Below are positions 32,829 to 42,142 of a stretch of 42,176 nt of DNA, piece after piece (position 1 is the stretch's first letter; each line of letters begins with the position of its first letter). Source of the stretch: Pseudomonas sp. UBA2684 (lineage in GTDB: Bacteria > Pseudomonadota > Gammaproteobacteria > Pseudomonadales > Pseudomonadaceae); contig DELY01000046.1 in assembly GCA_002354655.1 (NCBI GenBank), positions 7,152-49,327 of the forward strand, in the 5' to 3' direction. A program made the position numbers and the translations under genes. Under the pieces are notes generated by a model that saw only the letters and a program-made list of their open reading frames with translations, was not told the DNA's origin and did not search any database.

Positions 32829-33569
32829 ATGCTGATGTCGCCTACCGCCACCCCGCCTCATCCACACGATCCTCGCGCACCGGCCACGCTGCTGGATACG
32901 CGCTATCAGGTGGAAACCCCTGAAGGGATCGACCTGATCCTGCGTCCTGCCGGCCTCGTGCCGCGGGCGCTAGCCTTTACCATCGATCTGCTGATTCGCG
33001 GCCTGTTGCTGCTGGCGCTGTATGTGGGCCTCGGGATGCTCGGGCAATTCGGCATGGGCCTGGCGACCATCCTGCTGTTCCTGGTCACCTGGTGGTACAT
33101 GGTGCTGTTCGAAGTATTCAACCAGGGGCGCTCGCCGGGGAAACAACTGCTTGGCCTGCGCGTGGTGCACGATGACGGCACCCCAGTCGGCTGGGCGGCC
33201 TCGCTGACCCGCAACCTGCTGAGGTTCGTCGATATCCTGCCGTTCGCCTACACCCTGGGTATTCTCAGCTGCCTCAATCACAAGGCGTTCAAACGCCTGG
33301 GCGATATCGCCGCCGGAACGCTGGTGGTCTATAGTGACAGTCCGCCGCTACGCCCCAACCTGCCGGCAGCACCGGCCTTGCGCGCGCCGATGGCACTCAG
33401 CCTGCGCGAACAACGCGCACTGCTCGGTTTCGCCGAGCGCAGTGAAACGCTCTCCGCCGCACGTCGCGCCGAATTGGCGGGTATTCTTGCCGAACCCTTG
33501 CAGGTCGCGCCGGAACAGGCGGAGCAGCGCATCCACGGAATCGCCCGTGGGCTGCTGGGGCCGACATGA
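32829..33569 (+). CDS. RDD family membrane protein
   Basis: The protein has 246 aa. The RDD domain (about 35-165) shows the family residues: PRALAFTIDLLIRG, then GRSPGKQLLGLRVVHDDG and KRLGDIAAGTLVVY, with three membrane helices. The C-terminal 80 residues are soluble. An in-frame ATG at 32835 is an alternative start; neither has a clear ribosome binding site. It is the first gene of a six-gene operon and overlaps the next start (ATGA). RDD proteins have been linked to ion transport in some bacteria; a role here is unknown. Confidence 0.88.
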   Translation: MLMSPTATPPHPHDPRAPATLLDTRYQVETPEGIDLILRPAGLVPRALAFTIDLLIRGLLLLALYVGLGMLGQFGMGLATILLFLVTWWYMVLFEVFNQGRSPGKQLLGLRVVHDDGTPVGWAASLTRNLLRFVDILPFAYTLGILSCLNHKAFKRLGDIAAGTLVVYSDSPPLRPNLPAAPALRAPMALSLREQRALLGFAERSETLSAARRAELAGILAEPLQVAPEQAEQRIHGIARGLLGPT

Positions 33570-34546
33570 AACAGAGCCTGTTTGAAAGCCGCCACCAACG
33601 CGACTGGGAGAGCTTCGCTGCGCAACTCGATGCACTTGAGCGCGGCAAGGCCGACAGCCAACAGTGCACGGGCTTCGCCGCCGATTATCGGCGCCTGTGC
33701 CAGCAGTTGGCCCTGGCCGAAGCACGCGGCTACAGCAATCACTTGATCGAGCAACTGCAGCAGTTGGCTCTGCGCGGCCATCAGCAGTTCTATCGCCATC
33801 GCAGCCCGCTCGGCGCCCAGTTAATCGGCTTTGTGCTCAGCGGCTTTCCGCGTCTGGTGCGCACCGAATGGCGTTGCGTGCTGGCCGCCAGCCTGCTGTT
33901 TTTTGGCAGCTTGCTGGGCATGGGCGTACTGGTTTACCTGTTTCCCGAACTGATCTACAGCCTGGTCGACCCCGCTCAAGTGGCGAGCATGGAGCAGATG
34001 TACGACCCCGACGCGCGGCGTCTCGGACGCTTTGGCGAGCGCGACTCGGGCGACGACTGGATGATGTTCGGCTTCTACATCATGAACAACATCGGCATCG
34101 CCTTTCAGACCTTCGCCAGCGGCCTGCTGTTTGGCCTCGGCAGCCTATTCTTCCTGCTGTTCAACGGCCTGATGATCGGTGCGGTGGCCGGTTACCTGAC
34201 GCAGATCGGCTACGGCGCAACCTTCTGGTCGTTCGTCGTCGGCCACGGCGCCTTCGAACTCACCGCCATTGCCCTGGCCGGCGGCGCCGGCTTCAAGCTC
34301 GGCTGGGCGCTGCTCGCCCCCGGTCGTCTGCCGCGCGGCGAGGCCTTACGCCTGGCCGCTGGACGCAGTGTGCGGTTGATCGGCGGGGTGATTCTGTTCC
34401 TGCTGCTGGCGGCCTTTATCGAGGCCTATTGGTCGTCGATGACCTTTGCCAGCCCAACCATCAAATATGTCGTCGGCGCGGGGTTGTGGTTGTTGGTACT
34501 GGCCTACCTGCTGCTCGCCGGACGAGGTGCGCATGCGCCTGACTGA
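33566..34546 (+). CDS. Stage II sporulation protein M-like (SpoIIM/DUF95) membrane protein
   Basis: The protein has 326 aa: a soluble N-terminal third (about 1-100), then five or six membrane helices. The SpoIIM/DUF95 region includes FGFYIMNNIGIAFQTFASGL and IGYGATFWSFVVGHGAFELT. The start overlaps the RDD stop by four bases, and its own end overlaps the next gene by 14 nt. Despite the name, Pseudomonas does not sporulate. In this family SpoIIM-like proteins recur with MoxR and DUF58 genes. Confidence 0.88.
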   Translation: MKQSLFESRHQRDWESFAAQLDALERGKADSQQCTGFAADYRRLCQQLALAEARGYSNHLIEQLQQLALRGHQQFYRHRSPLGAQLIGFVLSGFPRLVRTEWRCVLAASLLFFGSLLGMGVLVYLFPELIYSLVDPAQVASMEQMYDPDARRLGRFGERDSGDDWMMFGFYIMNNIGIAFQTFASGLLFGLGSLFFLLFNGLMIGAVAGYLTQIGYGATFWSFVVGHGAFELTAIALAGGAGFKLGWALLAPGRLPRGEALRLAAGRSVRLIGGVILFLLLAAFIEAYWSSMTFASPTIKYVVGAGLWLLVLAYLLLAGRGAHAPD

Positions 34547-36122
34547 TGCCAGCGTGGCGATTCGCCCGCGCAGCGCCTGGGAGGCGCTGGACCTCGGCGT
34601 GCTGCTCGCCCGCCGGCATGCCGGTCTGCTGATGGCCAGCTGGGCATTGGTCACCCTGCCGATCTTCGCCCTGCTCTGCCTGCTGCTGTGGGAGTACCCC
34701 GGCTGGGCGGTCTTCGCCTTCTGGTGGCTGAAACCGGCCTACGAACGCCTGCCGCTGTATATCCTCTCGCGGGCGCTGTTCGGCGATACGCCCACCCTCA
34801 AGCAGGCGCTCAAGGCGCTGCCCGGGCTGCTCAAGCCGCAGCTGCTGGCCAGCCTGACCTGGCGCCGCCTGAGCCCGACGCGCAGTTTCGACCTACCGGT
34901 GCTGCAACTCGAAGGGTTGTCCGGCGAGGCGCGCAGCCAGCGCCTGGTGGTGCTCGGTCAACGCGATGCCGGCGGCGCCACCTGGCTGACCCTGGTCGGC
35001 GTGCACCTGGAAATGGCCCTGTGGCTGGGCCTCGCCAGCCTGTTTTATCTGCTCTTGCCACAACAGATAGAACTGGATTGGAGCTGGCAAAGCCTGGTCA
35101 ATGCGGCAACTGGCGACTGGCTGTGGTTGGAGCATCTGTCCAACCTGCTGTATGTCCTGGCGTTGATCGTCTGGGAACCGGTGTATGTCGCGTGTGGCTT
35201 CACCCTCTACCTGAACCGACGCACCGCCCTGGAGGCCTGGGATATCGAATTGGTGTTCCGCCAGCTGCGCCAACGCCTGAGCGGCGTGGCCTATGCGCTG
35301 CTGCTCGGCTGCGGCCTGTTGTTGCTGCAAGCGCCGACGCCGGCCATGGCCGCTGCGGCGGTAGGCACCAGCAGTTGCCCGCTTCCCGTCGAAGACCCAC
35401 TTGGGCCGCAGGCCGCCCGCTTGCTCCAGCAACCGCTGAACAGTCAGGCCGCACAGCAGAGCATCGGCCAACTGCTCGATCAAGCGCCATTCGAAAACCG
35501 TGAAACCGTGACCCGCTGGCGCTTAGGCGACGCAACGCCGACCGAAGAGCTGAGCGAAGACGAGCTCAAGAGCCTGCTCGAACTGATCGAGAAATTCTTC
35601 ACGCTGGCCCAGTTCTGGAAGAGCATCGACGGCGTCGCGCTGTTTTTCGAGGCGCTGCTCTGGGCTGCCGTGCTCGGGCTGGCGGGCTTACTGATCTGGC
35701 GCTACCGCGACTGGCTCGGCGCCTTCACCGGGCGCCTGGGGTTGCCGGCGCGGCAGAAGCCCGTAGCGCCGCACCAGCTGTTCGGCCTTGAAGTCGCCCC
35801 GCAAAGCCTGCCCGATGACGTCGCCGGTGAAGTCGAGCGGTTATGGGCCGAACACCCGCGCGCGGCCCTCGGCCTGCTCTACCGCGCCCTGCTCAGCCGT
35901 TTGCTGCACGACTACCGACTGCCGCTGAGCAACGCCCACACCGAAGCCGAAGTGCTGAACCTGGTGCACAGCCTCGACCAGGAAGAACTGGCCCGCTTCA
36001 CCCAGGTGCTGACCCGTCACTGGCAGAACCTCGCCTACGGCCATCGCCTGCCGCCGGAAAACCTCAAGCATGGCCTCTGCGAAGGTTGGCGGCGCCTGTC
36101 CGCGAACGGAGCACGCGGATGA
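34533..36122 (+). CDS. DUF4129 domain membrane protein
   Basis: The protein has 529 aa. Several membrane helices lie in the N-terminal half (about 32-62, 165-185, 215-235 and 255-275), one near 360-378, and a C-terminal cytoplasmic DUF4129 domain (about 430-520) around HPRAALGLLYRALLSRLLHD and LPLSNAHTEAEVLNLV. GAGG is upstream of the ATG at 34533. The longer frame overlaps the SpoIIM-like gene too far to be likely. The stop overlaps the next start (ATGA). DUF4129 sometimes accompanies transglutaminase-like proteins; no transglutaminase domain is seen here. Confidence 0.85.
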   Translation: MRLTDASVAIRPRSAWEALDLGVLLARRHAGLLMASWALVTLPIFALLCLLLWEYPGWAVFAFWWLKPAYERLPLYILSRALFGDTPTLKQALKALPGLLKPQLLASLTWRRLSPTRSFDLPVLQLEGLSGEARSQRLVVLGQRDAGGATWLTLVGVHLEMALWLGLASLFYLLLPQQIELDWSWQSLVNAATGDWLWLEHLSNLLYVLALIVWEPVYVACGFTLYLNRRTALEAWDIELVFRQLRQRLSGVAYALLLGCGLLLLQAPTPAMAAAAVGTSSCPLPVEDPLGPQAARLLQQPLNSQAAQQSIGQLLDQAPFENRETVTRWRLGDATPTEELSEDELKSLLELIEKFFTLAQFWKSIDGVALFFEALLWAAVLGLAGLLIWRYRDWLGAFTGRLGLPARQKPVAPHQLFGLEVAPQSLPDDVAGEVERLWAEHPRAALGLLYRALLSRLLHDYRLPLSNAHTEAEVLNLVHSLDQEELARFTQVLTRHWQNLAYGHRLPPENLKHGLCEGWRRLSANGARG

Positions 36123-37324
36123 GCCGGCGTATCCTCTTTATCGGTGCTGGCGCACTGTTGCTCGGCCTGGGGCTGCTCGGCGCCTACCTGCTGAGCCGCG
36201 CCGTGCCCTACCAAGAGACCGTCGAGCACGGGCCCGCTCCTGAGGTCCGCGCCAACCCGTACCTGGCCGCCGAACACTTCCTGCGTCAGCAAGGCCTGCC
36301 GGTGCAGCGCGCCGATGGCCTGGAGGTACTGCCCACTCTGCCCAGTGCCGGACAGACCCTATTGCTGCTCGGCGATCGGCAGCGCATGAGCCCACGGCAA
36401 ACCGAACACCTGCTGGCCTGGGCCGCCAAGGGCGGGCACCTGCTGTTTGTCGCCGAACGCCTATGGGACGAGGACCAAGGCCAAAGCGGCGACCTGCTGC
36501 TCGACAGCCTGGGCATCCAGCAATACCAAAGCGACGACCTTGATGAAGCGGCGGCAGACACCGATATCGAAACACCGCCCGCAGAGGCTGCCGAGCCAGA
36601 CGAAGCAACCACGGCCTACCCCGAACTGACCCAGCTCTACCTGGAAAACGAAGAGGCGCCGGCCTACTTCGGTTTCGACACCGACTTTCACCTTTACGAC
36701 GCCAACAACCGCGCGCATGCCTGGGCCAACAGCGGCGCCGCCACGCACCTGCTGCAGCTCTATCACGGCGACGGCTTGATCAGCGTGCTGAGCGACAGCT
36801 GGATCTGGCAGAACGAGCGCATCGCCGAGCACGATAACGCCTGGCTGCTCTGGTACCTCAGTCAGGACAGCGCCGTGACTCTGCTCTACCGCGCCGAGCG
36901 CGACGATCTGTTCAGCCTGCTGCTGCGCCACTTCCCCGAAGCGCTGGCCGCCCTGGCCCTGCTGATCGGCCTGCTGCTGTGGTCCGTCGGCATGCGCCAG
37001 GGCCCGCTGCAAATGCCGGCCAGCCTAAGCCGCCGGCAGTTGCAGGAACACCTGCGCGGCAGCGCCGATTTTCTCTTGCGGCGCAGCGGCCAGCAGCCAC
37101 TGCTGCAAGGCTTGCAGCAGGACATTCAACGCCGTGCGCGGCACCGTCACCCCGGTTTCGAACGGCTCGGCGTCGCCGAGCAGTGGCAGGTTTTGGGTCG
37201 CTTGACCCGTCTGCCCTCCAGCGCCATCAGCCAAGCCATGCGGCCGTTGCCCAAGCAGCGTCTGGCCGCCGCCGACTTCACCCGCCAGGTCGCCCACCTG
37301 CAAACCCTTAGGAATGCCCTATGA
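36119..37324 (+). CDS. DUF4350 domain membrane protein
   Basis: The protein has 401 aa. TM1 is at about 5-24. The extracytoplasmic DUF4350 domain (about 40-255) is a flavodoxin/ThuA-like fold, as judged by NPYLAAEHFLRQQGLPVQRA, then GQTLLLLGDRQRMSPRQTEH and GHLLFVAERLWDED. A second TM is near residues 270-288 (PEALAALALLIGLLLW), followed by a cytoplasmic tail. An acidic insert rich in Asp/Glu/Ala lies at about 140-165. It overlaps both neighbours by four bases, which implies coupled translation. Function unknown. Confidence 0.85.
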   Translation: MSRRILFIGAGALLLGLGLLGAYLLSRAVPYQETVEHGPAPEVRANPYLAAEHFLRQQGLPVQRADGLEVLPTLPSAGQTLLLLGDRQRMSPRQTEHLLAWAAKGGHLLFVAERLWDEDQGQSGDLLLDSLGIQQYQSDDLDEAAADTDIETPPAEAAEPDEATTAYPELTQLYLENEEAPAYFGFDTDFHLYDANNRAHAWANSGAATHLLQLYHGDGLISVLSDSWIWQNERIAEHDNAWLLWYLSQDSAVTLLYRAERDDLFSLLLRHFPEALAALALLIGLLLWSVGMRQGPLQMPASLSRRQLQEHLRGSADFLLRRSGQQPLLQGLQQDIQRRARHRHPGFERLGVAEQWQVLGRLTRLPSSAISQAMRPLPKQRLAAADFTRQVAHLQTLRNAL

Positions 37325-38388
37325 GCGAACACACGCCCGAACAGCCGAGCACGCCCATCGACGAGCCGACGACCGCCAGCTTGATCGCGCCGGCGCCAGC
37401 AGCCGCGCCGCCCGCCGCCAACCCCGCGGTACAACGCCAGCGCGCCAGCCAACTGGCCCAGGCCCTGCGTCTGGAGTTGCAAAAGGCGCTGATTGGCCAG
37501 AACGCGGTAATCGATGACGTGCTGACTGCGTTGATCGCCGGCGGCCATGTGCTGATCGAAGGCGTACCCGGCCTGGGCAAAACCCTGCTGGTACGCGCCC
37601 TCGCGCGCTGCTTCGGCGGCGAATTCGCACGCATCCAGTTCACCCCGGACCTGATGCCCAGCGACGTCACCGGCCACGCCGTGTACGACTTGCAGAGCGA
37701 ACAATTCAAGCTGCGCAAAGGCCCGGTGTTCACCAACCTGCTGCTGGCCGACGAAATCAACCGCGCCCCGGCGAAAACCCAGGCGGCGTTGCTGGAAGTC
37801 ATGCAAGAGCGCCAGGTCACCTTGGAAGGCCGCCCCCTGGCGGTGCCGCTGCCATTCATGGTGCTGGCCACACAGAACCCGATCGAACAGGAAGGCACCT
37901 ACCCGCTGCCCGAGGCCGAGCTGGACCGCTTCATGCTCAAGCTGCGCATGGATTACCCCGCGCAGGATGAAGAGCTGAGCATGGTTCGCCAGGTCACCCG
38001 CTCAAGCAAAGCCGACATGCTCGACGTCGCGCCGCTACGCACCTTGTTGCAGGCCAAAGACATACTGGCCCTGCAAAAGATCGCCAGCGATTTGCCCCTC
38101 GACGAACAGGTACTCGACTACGCCGTGCGCCTGGCCCGCGCCACCCGCACCTGGCCGGGCCTGACCATTGGCGCCGGGCCGCGCGCCTCGATCGCCTTGG
38201 TGCGCGGCGGTCGCGCCCGCGCCCTGCTGCGCGGCGGCGACTTCGTCCTGCCCGACGACATCAAGGGTTGTGCCCTGGCCGTACTGCGTCATCGCGTACG
38301 CCTGGCGCCGGAGTTGGACATCGAAGGCCTGTCGGTCGATCAGGTGCTGCAACAACTGCTCGCACAGGTGCCGGCGCCGCGTTTATGA
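37321..38388 (+). CDS. MoxR family AAA+ ATPase
   Basis: The protein has 355 aa. A Pro/Ala-rich N-terminal extension (about 1-40) precedes the AAA core: Walker A GVPGLGKT (81-88), Walker B LLLADEINRAP (140-150), sensor 1 MVLATQNPIEQEGTYPLPEA, and the C-terminal lid. MoxR ATPases act as chaperones for maturation of partner protein complexes, often vWA-domain proteins; the DUF58 protein next in the operon is the likely partner. The start overlaps the DUF4350 stop (ATGA). Confidence 0.96.
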   Translation: MSEHTPEQPSTPIDEPTTASLIAPAPAAAPPAANPAVQRQRASQLAQALRLELQKALIGQNAVIDDVLTALIAGGHVLIEGVPGLGKTLLVRALARCFGGEFARIQFTPDLMPSDVTGHAVYDLQSEQFKLRKGPVFTNLLLADEINRAPAKTQAALLEVMQERQVTLEGRPLAVPLPFMVLATQNPIEQEGTYPLPEAELDRFMLKLRMDYPAQDEELSMVRQVTRSSKADMLDVAPLRTLLQAKDILALQKIASDLPLDEQVLDYAVRLARATRTWPGLTIGAGPRASIALVRGGRARALLRGGDFVLPDDIKGCALAVLRHRVRLAPELDIEGLSVDQVLQQLLAQVPAPRL

Positions 38389-38413
38389 GCCCATCGATGC
38401 CCGCAGGTGCCGC

Positions 38414-39745
38414 ATGAAACCGTCACGCGCGCTGCTCACCCTGCTCGCCGGCCTGCTCGGCCTGGCCATTCTGCTCGGCGCCCTGAGCGCCCTGGGCGTG
38501 CGTTTGCCGCCGGCGCTCCAGGCGTTCTGGTGGGGCCTGCTGCTGGCACTGCTGGGCGCCGCGCTGGTGGATGCCGGGCGCCTGCGCCAAGTGCCCACAC
38601 CGCGCATCGAGCGCCAGTTGCCGGGCAACCTGCCGCTGGGGCGCTGGAGCGAGGTACGCCTGACCGTGCACCACGATTACCCGCGGCCGCTGCAACTGCA
38701 GGTATTCGACCACCTGCCCAGCGACATGGCCTTCGAGCATTTACCGCAGCGCGTCGAGCTGCATCCCGGCGAACAGACGCAATTCGCCTACCGCGTACGA
38801 CCGCTGCTGCGCGGCCACTTCGTCTTCCCGCAGTGTGAAATCACCCTGCCCAGCCCGCTGCGCCTGTGGCGTGCCCGGCGTTACCTGGACCTGCCCCAGG
38901 CAACCCGGGTCTATCCGGACTTCGCCCGGCTGTACGGCGCGCAACTGATGGCGGTGGACGACTGGCTCAGCCAGCTCGGCGTGCGCCAGCGGCCGCGTCG
39001 CGGCCTGGGCCTGGAGTTTCACCAACTGCGCGAGTTCCGCGACGGCGACACCCTGCGGCAGATCGACTGGAAAGCCACCGCGCGCAAACGCATGCCGATT
39101 GCCCGTGAGTATCAGGACGAGCGCGATCAGCAGATCGTCTTCCTGCTCGACTGCGGCCGGCGCATGCGCAGCCAGGATGGCGAGCTATCGCACTTCGACC
39201 ACGCCCTCAACGCCAGCCTGCTGCTCAGCTACGTGGCACTGCGCCAGGGCGATGCGGTCGGCCTGCTGACCTTTGCCGGCGAACACAGTCGCTTCCTGCC
39301 GCCGGTCAAAGGCCCGGCGCAGTTGAATGTGCTGCTCAACGCGGTGTACGACCTGCACAGCACCCAGCAACCCGCCGACTTCGCCGCAGCCGCCGATGCC
39401 CTGCTTAGCCGTCAGCGTCGCCGCGCCCTGGTGGTGCTGGTGAGCAACCTGCGCGACGAAGACGACGAGGAACTGCTCGCTGCGGTGAAACGCCTGGGCC
39501 GCCAGCACCGCGTGCTGGTCGCCAGCCTGCGCGAAGAAGTGCTCGACAATGTGCGCCAAGCCCCGGTGCAGGACTTTGAGTCGGCTTTGACCTACTGCGG
39601 CACCGTGGATTACCTGAACGCCCGGGCCAACCTGCACGAGCGCCTGAGCGCACACAATGTGCCGGTACTCGACGCGCGCCCCAGCGAACTCGGCCCGGAG
39701 CTGGTCAGCCGCTACCTGGCCTGGAAAAAGGCCGGAGCGCTGTAG
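38414..39745 (+). CDS. DUF58 domain protein (vWA-like, MoxR partner)
   Basis: The protein has 443 aa. Two N-terminal membrane helices (about 7-27 and 34-54), a beta-rich region (about 60-170), the DUF58 signature (HQLREFRDGDTLRQIDWKAT) and a vWA-like domain (about 235-420) starting QQIVFLLDCGRRM with the Asp-x-Gly variant of a metal site. The ATG at 38414 lies 25 nt after moxR. The stop is a TAG that forms part of a GTAGGG repeat. It is the last gene of the six-gene operon. Confidence 0.93.
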   Translation: MKPSRALLTLLAGLLGLAILLGALSALGVRLPPALQAFWWGLLLALLGAALVDAGRLRQVPTPRIERQLPGNLPLGRWSEVRLTVHHDYPRPLQLQVFDHLPSDMAFEHLPQRVELHPGEQTQFAYRVRPLLRGHFVFPQCEITLPSPLRLWRARRYLDLPQATRVYPDFARLYGAQLMAVDDWLSQLGVRQRPRRGLGLEFHQLREFRDGDTLRQIDWKATARKRMPIAREYQDERDQQIVFLLDCGRRMRSQDGELSHFDHALNASLLLSYVALRQGDAVGLLTFAGEHSRFLPPVKGPAQLNVLLNAVYDLHSTQQPADFAAAADALLSRQRRRALVVLVSNLRDEDDEELLAAVKRLGRQHRVLVASLREEVLDNVRQAPVQDFESALTYCGTVDYLNARANLHERLSAHNVPVLDARPSELGPELVSRYLAWKKAGAL

Positions 39746-39886
39746 GGTGGGTTAAGCGCACGCCGAAACGTCAGTCATGCCGCAGGGCTCAGCGCTGCGG
39801 TGTCTGTGCCGACGCCACGCCGGGTTACGCGGCGGTCGAAGACAGCGGTCCGCAGCTCAGCGGCAGGCGCCGCTAACCCAGCCTAC
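39742..39886. repeat. GTAGGG-family element, 145 bp with terminal inverted repeats
   Basis: GTAGGGTGGGTTA (39742-39754) and TAACCCAGCCTAC (39874-39886) are inverted with one mismatch. The left end includes the stop codon of the DUF58 gene. The element lies between convergent genes. Confidence 0.68.
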
Positions 39887-39903
39887 AGAACGGCGTGACT
39901 CAA

Positions 39904-40191
39904 TCAGCCGCGGGCGGCGTTGATCACGTCGATATAAAGCTCGGCCTGGCGCTGATCCTGGATCAGCGCAATGAAATCGTGGCCCTGGGCATCCTTGGCA
40001 TCCAGGTCATAACCAGCGGCAACGAAAAAGCCGACAAAGCGCTCGAAGTCATCGATGCGCAGGCCGCGATAGGCCTTGATCAATTTGTGCAGCGACGGCG
40101 GCGTGGCGTCGGCCGGCTCGACGGCGAGGAACAGCTTGATCGGCTCGTCACCAATCTCTTCGCCAATCACCTGTTTCTTGTCTTTACGCAT
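39904..40191 (-). CDS. PA4642 family protein
   Basis: The protein has 95 aa. It matches the pseudomonad PA4642 family as I remember it, from the start MRKDKKQVIGEEIGDEPIKL through SLHKLIKAYRGLRIDDFERF to QDQRQAELYIDVINAARG. It is small, soluble and largely helical, with no known function. GGAGT lies upstream of the ATG at 40191. Single gene, convergent with the DUF58 gene and divergent from the SulP gene. Confidence 0.92.
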   Translation of the reverse strand: MRKDKKQVIGEEIGDEPIKLFLAVEPADATPPSLHKLIKAYRGLRIDDFERFVGFFVAAGYDLDAKDAQGHDFIALIQDQRQAELYIDVINAARG

Positions 40192-40390
40192 CGTTCACTC
40201 CAGCTAACCAAGCCACACGGGGCCGGCAGTGTAACTCCGGCGCGCCCCGGCGCTCAACGCATCCACCGCCGCCCCGGGGCAAGCAGCCGGACTTTTTAAC
40301 ACGCCGCCCGAGCGCGCCGACACCCGACTTAGGTCAAGACTGCCGCCACGACCCACGCCCTATACTCGGCCCAGCCATTACGGAGCCACC

Positions 40391-42115
40391 ATGCCTTTGC
40401 CCCTCCCGCCGCTATTCGCTGCCTGGCGTCAGAGCCTGCGGGCCGGCTACGCCTGGAAAAGCCTGCGCGGCGACCTGAGCGCAGGCCTTACCGTCGGCAT
40501 CATCGCCATTCCCCTGGCCATGGCCCTGGCGATTGCCGTCGGGGTGGCGCCGCAACACGGCCTGTACACGGTGCTGGTCGCCGCGCCGCTGATCGCCCTG
40601 TGCGGAGGTTCGCGCTTCAATGTGTCCGGGCCAACCGCCGCCTTCGTGGTGATCCTGCTGCCGATCACCCAGCAATTCGGCCTCGGCGGCCTGCTGCTGT
40701 GCACCCTGATGGCCGGGCTGATTCTGATCGCCCTCGGCCTGTTGCGCGCCGGGCGGCTGATCGAGTTCATTCCGTACCCGGTGACCCTGGGCTTCACCGC
40801 CGGTATCGGCATCGTCATTGCCACCCTGCAACTCAAGGACCTGTTTGGCTTGAGCCTCGCCGCGCAGCCGCACAATTATGTCGAGCAACTGAGCCTGCTG
40901 CTGCACTCGCTGCCCAGCCTGCAAGTGGGCGATAGCCTGGTGGCCGTGGTTTGTCTGGCGGTGCTGGTGCTGTGGCCGCGCTGGGTTCCACGGGTGCCGG
41001 GGCATCTGGCGGCACTGGCGGTCGGCGCCGGGCTGGCGCTGTTGCTGGAGCGCGCGGGCCTGCCGGTGGCCACCCTCGGCGAACGTTTCAGCTATCACCT
41101 GGACGGCATCGAATACCCGGGTATTCCGCCGTTTCTGCCGAGCCTCGCCTGGCCCTGGCAACTGTCGGGCGCGGACGGCCAGCCGCTGCAACTGTCTTTC
41201 GAACTGATCCGCCAACTACTCGCCCCGGCCTTTGCCATCGCCATGCTCGGCGCCATCGAATCGTTGCTCTGCGCCGTGGTGGCCGACGGCATGACCGGCA
41301 GCAAGCACGACCCCAACGGCGAGCTGATCGGCCAAGGCATCGGTAACCTGGTGGCACCGTTTTTCGGCGGCATCACCGCCACCGCGGCCATCGCCCGCAG
41401 CGCCGCCAACGTACGCGCCGGGGCCTGCTCGCCGTTGGCGGCGATTATCCACGCCGGCGTGGTGTTGATCGCCATCCTCTACCTCGCGCCGCTGTTCAGC
41501 TACTTGCCGATGGCGGCGCTGGCGGCACTGCTGCTGATCGTGGCGTGGAACATGAGCGAGGCGCGCCATGTGCAACACACCCTGCGCATCGCCCCGCGCA
41601 GCGATGTGCTGGTGCTGCTGACGTGCCTGATCCTCACCGTGCTGTTCGACATGGTGCTGGCGGTCGGCGTCGGCCTGTTGCTGGCCGCTGGCTTGTTCAT
41701 CAAGCGCATGAGCGACCTGACCGACACCGCCGCCCTGCCTAAGCACTTTCACCACGCCTTGAGCGATCTGCCCGAGCATGTGCTGGTGTATGCGATTCGC
41801 GGCCCGTTGTTCTTTGGCGCGGCGGAGAAAGCCCTCAGCGTGCTACGCCGCTTGAGCCCCGGCGTGCAGGTGGTGATCGTCGACATCAGCGCCGTGCCGC
41901 TGCTCGACATGACCGCCCTGGCGGCACTCGCCAACGTGCTGCGCGACTACCGCGCGCAAGGCGTAGGGCTGGTGCTCAGCGGGCCCACCGCGCAGGTGCG
42001 TCTGCAACTACGCCGCGCCGGCATTCAGCGTGTCGACGGACAACTGGCCTATGTCCGCGACCTGCCACAAGCGCGGGTGAAAGCCCTGCGCTGGGCAGGC
42101 GGGAGCAAAACGTAG
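40391..42115 (+). CDS. SulP family (SLC26-like) anion transporter with STAS domain
   Basis: The protein has 574 aa. The membrane domain (about 25-430) shows the SulP signature (GDLSAGLTVGIIAIPLAMAL; APQHGLYTVLVAAPLIALCG; NVSGPTAAFVVIL). The C-terminal STAS domain (about 450-560) has VVIVDISAVPLLDMTALAAL. E. coli DauA (YchM) of this family carries C4-dicarboxylates; others carry sulfate or bicarbonate. The substrate cannot be read here. CGGAG precedes the ATG at 40391. The stop is a TAG inside a GTAGGG repeat. Confidence 0.94.
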   Translation: MPLPLPPLFAAWRQSLRAGYAWKSLRGDLSAGLTVGIIAIPLAMALAIAVGVAPQHGLYTVLVAAPLIALCGGSRFNVSGPTAAFVVILLPITQQFGLGGLLLCTLMAGLILIALGLLRAGRLIEFIPYPVTLGFTAGIGIVIATLQLKDLFGLSLAAQPHNYVEQLSLLLHSLPSLQVGDSLVAVVCLAVLVLWPRWVPRVPGHLAALAVGAGLALLLERAGLPVATLGERFSYHLDGIEYPGIPPFLPSLAWPWQLSGADGQPLQLSFELIRQLLAPAFAIAMLGAIESLLCAVVADGMTGSKHDPNGELIGQGIGNLVAPFFGGITATAAIARSAANVRAGACSPLAAIIHAGVVLIAILYLAPLFSYLPMAALAALLLIVAWNMSEARHVQHTLRIAPRSDVLVLLTCLILTVLFDMVLAVGVGLLLAAGLFIKRMSDLTDTAALPKHFHHALSDLPEHVLVYAIRGPLFFGAAEKALSVLRRLSPGVQVVIVDISAVPLLDMTALAALANVLRDYRAQGVGLVLSGPTAQVRLQLRRAGIQRVDGQLAYVRDLPQARVKALRWAGGSKT

Positions 42116-42142
42116 GGCGGACATGCCAACGGCTTGTCCGCC
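42112..42142. repeat. GTAGGG-family inverted repeat
   Basis: GTAGGGCGGACA, 10 nt, TTGTCCGCC. It supplies the TAG stop of the SulP gene. A further GGTGGACAAGGC copy follows and is cut by the window end. Confidence 0.6.
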
